This document shows positions 45,597-53,559 of a stretch of DNA of 64,000 nucleotides, piece by piece (position 1 is the first letter of the stretch; each line of letters opens with the position of its first letter). The translations under genes were made by a program, and so were the position numbers. Under the pieces are notes generated by a model. The model was not told the origin of the DNA and ran no database searches. It saw nothing but the letters and a program-made list of their open reading frames with translations. The stretch is from Gammaproteobacteria bacterium (GTDB taxonomy: Bacteria; Pseudomonadota; Gammaproteobacteria; Steroidobacterales; Woeseiaceae), in the NCBI GenBank assembly GCA_022600955.1, contig JAHZJK010000017.1:95366-159365 (forward strand). Direction: 5' to 3'.

Positions 45597-45610
45597 AAAA
45601 GGAGGTGATC
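45597..45610 (+). promoter_or_regulatory. Exact extended Shine-Dalgarno sequence
   Basis: AAAAGGAGGTGATC, continuing with C at 45611, is complementary without mismatch to the 3' end of 16S rRNA (GGATCACCTCCTT). The GGAGG is 6 bases before ATG 45612. The 9-base AAAAGGAGG can also pair with CCTCCTTTT (45694-45702) after the stop. Confidence 0.85.
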
Positions 45611-45611
45611 C

Positions 45612-45692
45612 ATGTCTCGTGGGATAACAGAGGTATCTAGGAAACCGATGGGTCTGACGCGAATCCTGGAGCACCATTTAGAACTTCGCTAA
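45612..45692 (+). CDS. 26-residue small ORF with optimal ribosome site
   Basis: The ORF reads MSRGITEVSRKPMGLTRILEHHLELR and is too short for the track. It has no signal peptide or helix motif that I recognise, but is basic. Support comes from its setting: promoter-like boxes, a perfect extended Shine-Dalgarno with ideal spacing and an intrinsic terminator 34 bases after the stop. The whole unit is only about 170 nucleotides, so it could also be a dual-function small RNA or leader. Coding status is inferred. Confidence 0.55.
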   Translation: MSRGITEVSRKPMGLTRILEHHLELR

Positions 45693-45725
45693 CCCTCCTT
45701 TTCAGATACGATATCTCACAACCTG

Positions 45726-45757
45726 AGAAAGCCGCAGAAATGCGGCTTTCTTTTTTT
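45726..45757 (+). terminator. Intrinsic terminator of the small ORF unit
   Basis: AGAAAGCCGCA-GAAA-TGCGGCTTTCT is an 11-bp perfect stem with a GAAA tetraloop followed by six further T residues. It stops plus-strand transcription just before the convergent cysteine-desulfurase-like gene. Confidence 0.93.
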
Positions 45758-45768
45758 GCACTCTTGCC

Positions 45769-47037
45769 TCAGGTCGAGACAATTCCGGGCAGAGCATCAA
45801 GCAACTCGTCAATCTCCCCAATACTGTTGTAGTGAACAGGGCCAACACGAACGACACCGCTGTCTTCCACATCGAGTGTTTTTGCTACTTCGACTGCATA
45901 GTTGTGGCCACTCCACACGAAAATATTCTGCCTGGCCAATGCCATGGCTATATCAGCAGGCGCAACCCGATCATGCACGAACGAGACGGTGGGGACGCGC
46001 CGATCGAGTGCATCCGGCGCAGTCACACCCAGTACAGTCAGGCCGTCGATTGCCTGCAGTCCGTCGATAAGATGGCTCGCCAGCAACTTCTCGTAGTCAA
46101 ACAGCAGGTCCATTGCCGCGTGCACAGCTTGACGTCGACCGCTGAAATGCTCCCAGGCGTCAACATGGCTGGCAGCCATCGTGGACCCGATCCATGCGAA
46201 ATAATCGACCGTTGCCGCGCAACCCACAATACCTTCGTGACTCTGCGTGCCGGTCTCAAAACACCATGGTAGCTCGGCTGCCGCGGGACGCACTTTGTAG
46301 GGTTCGAGCATCTCGAGTAGATCGCCCCGCCCCCACAGAATGCCCTGGTGCGGACCGAAAAATTTGTAGGCCGAACAAACGAAGAAATCACACCCGATAT
46401 CCTGCACATCAGTAGCAATGTGTGGCGCCGACTGCACCGCATCGATATAGGTAAGGGCGCCGGCAGCACGAGCCTTTGCGCAAATCGCCTTGATGTCGTT
46501 CAACGTGCCCGTGAGATTGCTGGCACCACCAACACACAGTAATCGGGTCCGATCTGACAGCACCTTGTCGACCTCGTCGAGATCGAACTCGTAGGTGTCT
46601 TTGTTGAATGGCAACCAGCGCACTGTCACGTCGAGATCCTTTGCCATCATTACCCAGGGCCAGACATTGGCATCGTGATCCATCTGCGACACTACAATTT
46701 CATCGCCCGGTTTCAGCAGCTTGCCGATTGAGCGAGAGAGATGCATCGTAATCGTGGTCATGTTCTGACCAAAAACAATTTCGTCACTCGACGGTGCGTT
46801 CAGGAAATCCGCCATTGTTTCGCGAGCATATTGCACCACGGCATCGGCATCTTTCGATGACTGAAAGTAGCCACCGAGGTTCGCGCTCTTGTGCAGCAGG
46901 CAGTCGCGCATCGCGTCAGCGACCATTGCCGGAACCTGGGTTCCTGCTGGATTATCAAAGTAGATTCGGCGCGTACCGTTGTCTGTCATCGCAAGCGCAG
47001 GGAACTGCGCGCGAATTGCATCGAGATCGAATGACAT
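45769..47037 (-). CDS. Cysteine desulfurase-like PLP protein
   Basis: A 422-residue fold-type I aminotransferase-like enzyme of the cysteine-desulfurase-like family. FDNPAGTQVPAMVADAM begins the domain, QMDHDANVWPW contains a cofactor-contact His, TYIDAVQSAPH the PLP Asp and FVCSAYKFFGPHQG the Schiff-base Lys. Members differ from IscS and SufS and their substrate is unclear. GAGGA, inside the preceding ORF's end, is its ribosome site. Confidence 0.88.
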   Translation of the reverse strand: MSFDLDAIRAQFPALAMTDNGTRRIYFDNPAGTQVPAMVADAMRDCLLHKSANLGGYFQSSKDADAVVQYARETMADFLNAPSSDEIVFGQNMTTITMHLSRSIGKLLKPGDEIVVSQMDHDANVWPWVMMAKDLDVTVRWLPFNKDTYEFDLDEVDKVLSDRTRLLCVGGASNLTGTLNDIKAICAKARAAGALTYIDAVQSAPHIATDVQDIGCDFFVCSAYKFFGPHQGILWGRGDLLEMLEPYKVRPAAAELPWCFETGTQSHEGIVGCAATVDYFAWIGSTMAASHVDAWEHFSGRRQAVHAAMDLLFDYEKLLASHLIDGLQAIDGLTVLGVTAPDALDRRVPTVSFVHDRVAPADIAMALARQNIFVWSGHNYAVEVAKTLDVEDSGVVRVGPVHYNSIGEIDELLDALPGIVST

Positions 47038-47040
47038 GTT

Positions 47041-47247
47041 TTATTCCTCTGCCTTGCCGCCCCATTTTTCGCGGTGCGCATCTTCCGCACGCTGTCGGAC
47101 CTTGGCGTGCCTGCGAGTCAGCAAGAGTGAGTTTGGGTCGCACACCTCTGCCCTGATCACGCCGAGATCGCTAGCTGCGTCGAAAAGACTTGGGTACCAG
47201 CGCTCCCAGTTGGGCAGTAGTGCTTCTACTTTATCGCGAAGGGTCAT
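47041..47247 (-). CDS. Hypothetical small protein
   Basis: About 68 residues from ATG 47247 (MTLRDKVEALLPNWERWYPSL); the track's version starts 10 codons earlier. It is charged, with no signal or membrane helix; AEVCDPNSLLLTRRHAKVRQRAEDAHREKW is the conserved-looking part. It ends three bases before the cysteine-desulfurase-like gene and carries that gene's ribosome site, suggesting coupling. Confidence 0.6.
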   Translation of the reverse strand: MTLRDKVEALLPNWERWYPSLFDAASDLGVIRAEVCDPNSLLLTRRHAKVRQRAEDAHREKWGGKAEE

Positions 47248-47302
47248 GGCCGCAATGTAACCGAGCGGACCCACCAAAACAATGGCAACGGTCCCGCTTT
47301 TG

Positions 47303-47641
47303 CTAGTCTTCGAGTGTGCGAAGCCCCAGCAGGCAAACAGCGAGAAGCATTGCTCCCATTATGAGCATCTGCAACTGCGGCAACGAGCTCGCTGCAGTAT
47401 TCACATATTCGTTCGGAACGAATGACGTGAAACTTGCTAACGTCGACACGAGGCTTGCCAGCGGCTTAAACGCGATCACGCCACCGATGGACGCCGCAAC
47501 AGGCAGCGTCAGGCGCCGCAACCACAGGCGACGTCGAATCTTTCCCACCACCTTGACGCTAAAACCGTCATCGGCGACAGGCAGAGATTCAAACATCGAC
47601 TCCAAAAGCCGGTCTTCTGCGTCTTTGATTCTCTCAGCCAT
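47303..47641 (-). CDS. Putative anti-sigma factor membrane protein
   Basis: About 112 residues from ATG 47641 (MAERIKDAEDRLLESMFESLP). A cytoplasmic N-terminal helix region, then two hydrophobic stretches (about residues 45-65 and 90-108). Position directly after an ECF sigma gene with an 8-base overlap, and the topology, fit an anti-sigma factor that holds the sigma at the membrane. No zinc-binding (HxxxCxxC) motif. Confidence 0.65.
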   Translation of the reverse strand: MAERIKDAEDRLLESMFESLPVADDGFSVKVVGKIRRRLWLRRLTLPVAASIGGVIAFKPLASLVSTLASFTSFVPNEYVNTAASSLPQLQMLIMGAMLLAVCLLGLRTLED

Positions 47642-48185
47642 GTTGATGATCTTTGATGTCAAAACTATTCCTGATCTTTTCTTTACCACGAAATATGACG
47701 GATTTCACTGTTCCGACAGGCATATCAGTTGCATCGCCTATCTCCCTGTGTGACAAACCGCATGCATAAGACATGACCATTATCGCCCGCTCCTCTTCAG
47801 TCAGAACGGCCAGGAACTTGTCGAGATCCGTTACTTCATCCACTGGCAACGCATGCGTCCGAGACTCCTGATCAGCCACGTGGCCAGCCGATTCCAGTAT
47901 TTCTGCGTAGCGCTTTGATTTGCGCTTCGATTGCAAGAATGTCGTGTAAGCAACTTTCAACAACCAGCCAATAAATGAACCGCGACCTGAGTAGCTGTGC
48001 AATTTGTCCCAGGCATGCATGAAGCAGTCCTGCGCCAGGTCATCCGCCAGCGTTGGGTCACCCGCCAGTTTTCGCAGGAAGTTCCTGACTTGCGACTGGT
48101 GCCGTCGGATCAACTCTCCGAACGCGGCGGCGTCCTGTGCGGACACCGCCTTCGCAACGAGTTCTATGTCTTGCTGATTGGTCAA
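47634..48185 (-). CDS. ECF-type RNA polymerase sigma factor
   Basis: A 183-residue ECF sigma. Region 2: AFGELIRRHQSQVRNFLRKLAG and DDLAQDCFMHAWDKLHSY; region 4: FLAVLTEEERAIMVMSYACGLSHREIGDATDMPVGTVKSVIFRGKEKI. The start is TTG 48185, just after DUF6249. A likely promoter target cannot be told by eye. It probably controls its own operon and perhaps envelope genes. Confidence 0.93.
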   Translation of the reverse strand: MTNQQDIELVAKAVSAQDAAAFGELIRRHQSQVRNFLRKLAGDPTLADDLAQDCFMHAWDKLHSYSGRGSFIGWLLKVAYTTFLQSKRKSKRYAEILESAGHVADQESRTHALPVDEVTDLDKFLAVLTEEERAIMVMSYACGLSHREIGDATDMPVGTVKSVIFRGKEKIRNSFDIKDHQHG

Positions 48186-48199
48186 CGACGGGCGCCAGC

Positions 48200-48556
48200 T
48201 CAGTCGCGGTCAGTAATCTTGTGCAACAGCAAGTAGGCAGCGCCAATACAGAACGGGAATGCTGCGCCCGCAAGCATGCCCCTGAATGCATCAGGTTCCG
48301 GAATGGCAAACCCGATTAATACCATGCCGACCGCTATCGCGAGCCAGATGATGCCAAGACGCAGGTCCTTGTCTTTCGAAGGCTTCGGGTGACCCAGCCG
48401 GTCGATGACTTCTGGTGTCAGCTCCTGGCCTTTGTCCAGCGCGGTACGAAACGTCTGCTGCATATCGTTGCGCTGCTTGTATCGAAACCAGAACAGCACA
48501 CAAAAAACCACGGCCATGCTGATAAACATTACAATAGGGATCATCTCTTCGGTCAT
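48200..48556 (-). CDS. DUF6249 family membrane protein
   Basis: A 118-residue protein with an N-terminal helix (about 6-24), a cytoplasmic segment (GQELTPEVIDRLGHPKPSKDKDLR) and two more helices. This matches DUF6249, which commonly precedes ECF sigma genes. GGAG lies 8 bases before ATG 48556. It is the first gene of the sigma operon, 14 bases from the sigma start. Confidence 0.8.
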   Translation of the reverse strand: MTEEMIPIVMFISMAVVFCVLFWFRYKQRNDMQQTFRTALDKGQELTPEVIDRLGHPKPSKDKDLRLGIIWLAIAVGMVLIGFAIPEPDAFRGMLAGAAFPFCIGAAYLLLHKITDRD

Positions 48557-48751
48557 TTCAGGTACTCCAAATTCGGTAAAATTCGTTTTGTCACCCAGCA
48601 GATGCTCAACCGGGCTGATTTGGATGCAAAATTATCTAAATTGTTGTTTTGAATATGTTTTTTTGTTGTTCAAACCCGGACATTCGCAGCTTAGTGTCAT
48701 ACGCTGACCCGCACCGGTCAACTAATCCTCACGAGCACCGTTGAAAGGACC

Positions 48752-50143
48752 ATGGACACTATGAGCAAAGCTTTCATTGCTGCAACGCGTTTCGGGCTTG
48801 GCGCCCGTCCCGGTGATCTCGAAAAGATTGGTGACAAGCCTGAAAAATGGCTGCTGGATCAACTGGCAGGTCCCTCGCGCGCTTTTGATGAGATCGGGCG
48901 GTTGCCGCATTCTTCCAGTGTTTTCGTAGAAGTTCAGAGGGTACGGCGCGAACGACGCGATGCGAAAAAAGCGGGTGATGACATTGTCAAAAACTATGGC
49001 AAGTTGGTCCGCAGGCATTACATTGACCAGAGCAATGTGCGATACAGGGCTGCGGCTGCATCAGATACACCTTTCCACGAGCGCCTCGTACATTTCTGGT
49101 CAAACCATTTTGCGGTTTCAGCTGACAAACAACCCATTCCTGCGATCGCCGGCCTGTATGAAAATGAGGCTATCAGGCCCAATGTTTGCGGAAACTTTGC
49201 CGACTTGCTGATTGCGGTTGAACAACATCCCGCAATGATTCTCTATCTCGACAACCAGCGCTCCATTGGCCCGCTGTCAAAACTCGGCAAGCGTGCGAAT
49301 CAGCGCCGGAGCGATCAGGAGTTTGGTCTCAATGAGAATCTCGCTCGCGAGATTCTGGAATTGCATACGCTGGGTGTTGACGGTGGCTATGCACAAACCG
49401 ACGTAACGACATTCGCAAAGATTATTACAGGATGGTCAATTGGCGGTGCCAGCGATCGCGGTCGATTTGCAGATGGCGTTCCAGGCAAGTTCGAGTTTCG
49501 CGAAGCCATTCACGAACCAGGCTCACAAGAAGTGCTCGGCAGGACATACGGGCAGTCCGGCGTCGACCAGGGTGAGGCGGTATTGCGCGACCTTGCCATG
49601 CATCCGGCGACCGCGCGATTTATCTCGACGAAGCTTGCTCGGCACTTTGTTGCCGACGAGCCTGCAGAATCCGTAGTGGACGTTTTACAGGCGTCCTATT
49701 TGAAATCAGGTGGCGACCTGACAGCCGTCTACACCGCACTCGTGCACGCTGCAGAGCCATGGCACAACAATTTTGCGAAGTACAAGACGCCGCATGACTT
49801 CGTACTCTCGACTTTGCGGGCGTTCGACCATACGCCCGAGAGTCCGCGTTTTATTGTTGGCGCGCTTGACCTGATGGGCCAGACACCATTTCGACCGGGA
49901 TCGCCCGCGGGCTGGCCCGACACTGCCGAGCAATGGGGCGGTGCTGACGCGCTGTACAAGCGCATTGAGTGGGCGAATACGGTTGCTCGTGTCGTTGGCT
50001 CGCGCATCAACCCGGTTGAGTTGGGTGACACAATATTGGGCAATGCGTTTAATCCTGAATCACGAAAGGCCGTGTCCAGGGCGGAGAGCGTGCAGCAAGG
50101 AATGACCTTGTTACTGGCATCACCGGATTTTCAAAGGAGATAG
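48752..50143 (+). CDS. DUF1800 family protein
   Basis: A 463-residue protein of the DUF1800 family: ATRFGLGARPGDLEKIGDKPEKWLLDQL at the N-terminus, LVHFWSNHFAVSADKQPI, NENLAREILELHTLGVDGGYAQTDVTTFAKIITGWSIGG and KYKTPHDFVLSTLRAF. The family is always paired with DUF1501 and is thought to act in envelope or polysaccharide processing; activity unknown. Start ATG 48752 or 48761 is open. It lies two bases before DUF1501. Confidence 0.93.
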   Translation: MDTMSKAFIAATRFGLGARPGDLEKIGDKPEKWLLDQLAGPSRAFDEIGRLPHSSSVFVEVQRVRRERRDAKKAGDDIVKNYGKLVRRHYIDQSNVRYRAAAASDTPFHERLVHFWSNHFAVSADKQPIPAIAGLYENEAIRPNVCGNFADLLIAVEQHPAMILYLDNQRSIGPLSKLGKRANQRRSDQEFGLNENLAREILELHTLGVDGGYAQTDVTTFAKIITGWSIGGASDRGRFADGVPGKFEFREAIHEPGSQEVLGRTYGQSGVDQGEAVLRDLAMHPATARFISTKLARHFVADEPAESVVDVLQASYLKSGGDLTAVYTALVHAAEPWHNNFAKYKTPHDFVLSTLRAFDHTPESPRFIVGALDLMGQTPFRPGSPAGWPDTAEQWGGADALYKRIEWANTVARVVGSRINPVELGDTILGNAFNPESRKAVSRAESVQQGMTLLLASPDFQRR

Positions 50144-50145
50144 GC

Positions 50146-51339
50146 ATGGCGAGTCGCAGAGATATTCTGAGATCAATCATGGTCGCAAGCGCCGCTTGCG
50201 TTGCGCCCGGCCTTACTGTCGCCGCTACCTCGTCGTCGAAGCGGTTTGTGCTGGTCGTGTTGCGCGGCGCCGTCGATGGCCTGGCGCTCGCTGCGCCGTA
50301 TGCTGACAGCAACTACGAGGCCGTGCGCGGTGAACTCGCAATCGACAAACCTGGCAACCCGGACGGACTTTTGCAGCTGGATGGATTCTTTGGTCTCAAT
50401 CCATCACTGCAAAACGTGCATCGCTACTTCCAGTCGGGCGACGCGGCTATCGTCCACGCCGTAGCCAGCCCGTACCGTGAGCGCTCGCATTTCGATGGCC
50501 AGGACATGCTCGAGAACGGCGCTACCCGCGTTGGCGGCAAACGCGACGGCTGGCTGAACCGCGCCATGGCTCCGATGCGGTCTACGCTCGGCAATGAAGC
50601 CGCAGTCGCACTAGCGCAAAATACGCCTCTGGTCTTGCGCGGTGAAAATTCGGTGACCAGCTGGGCGCCGTCGAAATTGCCCGATGCCGATGACGCTACC
50701 CTGGCACGTCTGCAACAACTGTATGCGGATGACGCGTTTTTCGCGACACGCCTGGAACAGGCGCTTCGATCACAGGAAATTGCCGGCAACATGGGGTCAA
50801 CAGGCACGCGCGGCAACGAGGCGAAGCAGTTCATCGATCTCATGGCGTCAGCGGCTAAATTCCTCACGACCAGTGATGGACCGAATATCGCTGTCGTTGA
50901 ACTGGGTGGCTGGGACACACATGCCAACCAGGGCGCCAGCAGCGGAGCGCTCGCCAACCGCTTCAGCTCGCTGGACACGGGTCTTGGCGAACTGAAAGAT
51001 GGCCTCGGAGAACGCTGGCATGACACTGCCGTCGCGGTGGTTACTGAGTTCGGCCGAACCGTGCGCGTCAATGGCACCAGGGGCACTGACCATGGCACGG
51101 GAACTGCGGCAGTACTGCTGGGCGGAGCCGTAAACGGTGGCCGTGTCATAGCGGACTGGCCCGGACTCTCGCAAGCTGACCTCTTTGCCGGCCGCGATCT
51201 TTTACCGACGTCAGATGTACGCAGCGTGTTCAAGGGATTGCTCGTGGACCATCTCGAACTCGCTCCCGCATTTGTCGAGCGCGAGGTATTCCCGGGTAGT
51301 CAAGCGGCGCGCACGATGCAGAATTTGATCAAGAGCTAA
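50146..51339 (+). CDS. DUF1501 family Tat-exported protein
   Basis: A 397-residue protein with a twin-arginine signal (SRRDILRSIMVASAACVAPGLTVAA) and a sulfatase/alkaline-phosphatase-like DUF1501 domain: VLRGAVDGLALAAPY, SHFDGQDMLENG, VELGGWDTHANQG and VVTEFGRTVRVNGTRGTDHGTG, which look like metal-site residues. It is likely an exported hydrolase, partner of DUF1800. Confidence 0.93.
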   Translation: MASRRDILRSIMVASAACVAPGLTVAATSSSKRFVLVVLRGAVDGLALAAPYADSNYEAVRGELAIDKPGNPDGLLQLDGFFGLNPSLQNVHRYFQSGDAAIVHAVASPYRERSHFDGQDMLENGATRVGGKRDGWLNRAMAPMRSTLGNEAAVALAQNTPLVLRGENSVTSWAPSKLPDADDATLARLQQLYADDAFFATRLEQALRSQEIAGNMGSTGTRGNEAKQFIDLMASAAKFLTTSDGPNIAVVELGGWDTHANQGASSGALANRFSSLDTGLGELKDGLGERWHDTAVAVVTEFGRTVRVNGTRGTDHGTGTAAVLLGGAVNGGRVIADWPGLSQADLFAGRDLLPTSDVRSVFKGLLVDHLELAPAFVEREVFPGSQAARTMQNLIKS

Positions 51340-51373
51340 ACCCAAATCGCCATTCCCGCCGTTTATAGCGGGC

Positions 51374-52195
51374 ATGGAAACAAAAATACGACAACTGTCG
51401 AGCAACCTCGACCCTCGTTACTTTCAGATCGTCGTACTCAGCGCGTTGCTGCTGTATGGCGTCGCTATCCTCGACTTCGGCATACGCTGGCAAAATGCCA
51501 TCGCGATAATGCTCACGGCGCAATTCGTGCAGCTGGTCGGCACGCGCGCAGTTCAGCTGCCCAGGTTCGACCCTTTAAGCCCGCTGATCACGTCACTTTC
51601 GCTTACATTATTGCTGCGAACCGATGACGTGCGTCTTGCAATACTTGCCGCGTGTATCGCGATAGGCAGCAAGTTCGTTTTGCGCGTTCGCAACAAGCAC
51701 ATTTTTAACCCGGCCAATTTTGCACTCGTCTCTATGATGCTGTTGAGCGATCACGCGTGGGTTTCCTCGGGCCAGTGGGGTAGCGCTGCAATCGGCGCAT
51801 TCGCACTCGCCTGCCTCGGATTCATCGTGTTGACGCGCGCCAAGCGAGCGGAGACAACGCTCGCCTTTCTCGGCTGTTATGCCGCACTGGTTTTCGGCAG
51901 AGCACTATGGCTGGGAGACCCGCTTGGTATTCCTCTGCACCAGCTACAAAACGGTGCATTGCTGATATTCGCCTTTTTCATGATTTCAGACCCGCGCACA
52001 ACGCCGAACACGGCCGCTGGGCGAATTCTCTTCGCAGCACTCGTCACCGCAGTTGCCGGCACTATCCAGTTTATTTACTTCCAACCCAATGGCCCGATTC
52101 TGGCGCTGATTCTGTGTGCACCGCTGGTGCCCGTTATCGATTCGCTGTTGAAAGGCCGAAACTACCGGTGGGAACAACCGAAAGGAGTTTTGTAA
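51374..52195 (+). CDS. RnfD/NqrB-like integral membrane protein
   Basis: A 273-residue protein with about nine helices. KHIFNPANFALVSMMLL and FMISDPRTTPNTAAGR are shared with the RnfD/NqrB family of electron-transport membrane subunits. The flavin-attachment motif SGAT of true RnfD/NqrB proteins is not visible, and no other rnf/nqr gene is present. It is translationally coupled to DUF2330 (TAATG), so the two likely form a module. Confidence 0.78.
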   Translation: METKIRQLSSNLDPRYFQIVVLSALLLYGVAILDFGIRWQNAIAIMLTAQFVQLVGTRAVQLPRFDPLSPLITSLSLTLLLRTDDVRLAILAACIAIGSKFVLRVRNKHIFNPANFALVSMMLLSDHAWVSSGQWGSAAIGAFALACLGFIVLTRAKRAETTLAFLGCYAALVFGRALWLGDPLGIPLHQLQNGALLIFAFFMISDPRTTPNTAAGRILFAALVTAVAGTIQFIYFQPNGPILALILCAPLVPVIDSLLKGRNYRWEQPKGVL

Positions 52196-53526
52196 TGCGT
52201 ATCCTCGCAACCATAGCTGCAGCGGCATTGACAGTCGCAATCAGCGCCACAGCACAGGCTTTCTGTGGATTCTATGTCGCCAAAGCTGACACCAGCCTGT
52301 TTAACAAGGCGTCGCAGGTCGTGCTTGTCCGCGACAAAGATCGCACTGTAATTACAATGGCTAATGACTTTGAAGGAGAGGTAGAAGACTTCGCGGTCGT
52401 CATTCCGGTCCCGACGAAGATCGAGCGCGAGCAAATCAACGTCGGCGACCGGGCGATCGTGCAGCATCTTGATGCCTACACCTCACCCAGGCTGGTCGAG
52501 TATCACGACGCCGACCCATGCATGGATTACAGGCATTTCGAAATGTCGATGGACAGCGCTGCACCACAAGCTGCGGTGCTCGAGGAAGCCAGGAAAGTCG
52601 CTCGTTCTCGCGGCGTAACGATCGAAGCCAGCTACACGGTCGGTGAGTACGACATCCTGATTTTGTCGGCAAACGAAAGTAGCGGACTGGTCAGCTGGCT
52701 GCAGGACAACGACTACAAACTACCGAAAGGTGCGGAACGCGTTGTCGACAGTTATCTCAAGCAGGACATGCGTTTTTTCGTTGCGAAAGTTAATCTCAAG
52801 GAACAGTCAAAGCTGGGTTACCAATACCTGCGGCCACTGCAGGTAGCCTACGAAAGCAACAAATTCATGCTACCTATTCGCCTCGGAACCCTGAACGCTG
52901 ATGGTAAGCAGGAACTGTATGTCTACGCGCTGACTCGCACTGGTCGCGTCGAAACGACCAACTACAGAACAGTCAAGCTGCCAAGCAATGTGAACGTACC
53001 TGAGTTCGTCGAAGGCGAGTTCGCTGATTTCTATCGCGCCATGTTCGACAAGCAGGTCGAGGCGGAAAACGAACGCGCAGTATTCCTGGAGTACGCCTGG
53101 GACATGGCCTGGTGTGACCCCTGTGCCGCAGACCCCCTCAGTGCACAAGAACTTCGAGAGCTTGGTGTCTTTTGGACTGGCGGCCGTGGGGGCAGCAAGA
53201 TTGCTCCGATGCCAGCACAGGATGTATTCGTAACTCGCTTGCACGTGCGTTATGACGGCGAGCACTTTCCGGAGGATCTGATGTTTCAGGAAACCGGTGA
53301 CCGGCAGAACTACCAGGGACGCTACGTGATTCAGCATCCCTGGAAGGGAGAGCCGAGTTGCGACATTTCTCAATACCAGGCGCAGGTCCGCGAACGCCAG
53401 GAACAGGAGGCGCAACAACTCGCCAACATGACGGGCTGGGATATCGACGATATTCGCAAGAAGATACCTTTTCCTGAGGGTGATGCACCGGTCCAGGAGC
53501 CCTGGTGGAAACGAATCTGGGGCTAG
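52195..53526 (+). CDS. DUF2330 domain exported protein
   Basis: A 443-residue protein from ATG 52195; the track's longer ORF runs through the preceding gene in another frame. Signal peptide (MRILATIAAAALTVAISATAQA), then CGFYVAKADTSLFNKASQVVLVRD and FEGEVEDFAVVIPVP, typical of DUF2330. Cys residues (AWDMAWCDPCAADPL; EPSCDISQY) may form disulfides or bind metal. Function unknown; coupling to an RnfD-like protein suggests a periplasmic partner. Confidence 0.88.
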   Translation: MRILATIAAAALTVAISATAQAFCGFYVAKADTSLFNKASQVVLVRDKDRTVITMANDFEGEVEDFAVVIPVPTKIEREQINVGDRAIVQHLDAYTSPRLVEYHDADPCMDYRHFEMSMDSAAPQAAVLEEARKVARSRGVTIEASYTVGEYDILILSANESSGLVSWLQDNDYKLPKGAERVVDSYLKQDMRFFVAKVNLKEQSKLGYQYLRPLQVAYESNKFMLPIRLGTLNADGKQELYVYALTRTGRVETTNYRTVKLPSNVNVPEFVEGEFADFYRAMFDKQVEAENERAVFLEYAWDMAWCDPCAADPLSAQELRELGVFWTGGRGGSKIAPMPAQDVFVTRLHVRYDGEHFPEDLMFQETGDRQNYQGRYVIQHPWKGEPSCDISQYQAQVRERQEQEAQQLANMTGWDIDDIRKKIPFPEGDAPVQEPWWKRIWG

Positions 53527-53533
53527 ACGAATC

Positions 53534-53559
53534 GACCCCGGCCTTGCCGGGGTCTTTTT
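53534..53559 (+). terminator. Intrinsic terminator after DUF2330
   Basis: GACCCCGGC-CTT-GCCGGGGTC forms a 9-bp perfect stem followed by TTTTT, 8 bases after the DUF2330 stop and just before the convergent epimerase stop. Confidence 0.95.

Noticed and set aside
45597-45611. Possible 16S rRNA 3'-end fragment on the minus strand (GGATCACCTCCTT)
   Set aside because: Only these 13-14 bases match; the flanking bases do not resemble the conserved 16S helix 45 region, and the context fits a strong ribosome site.
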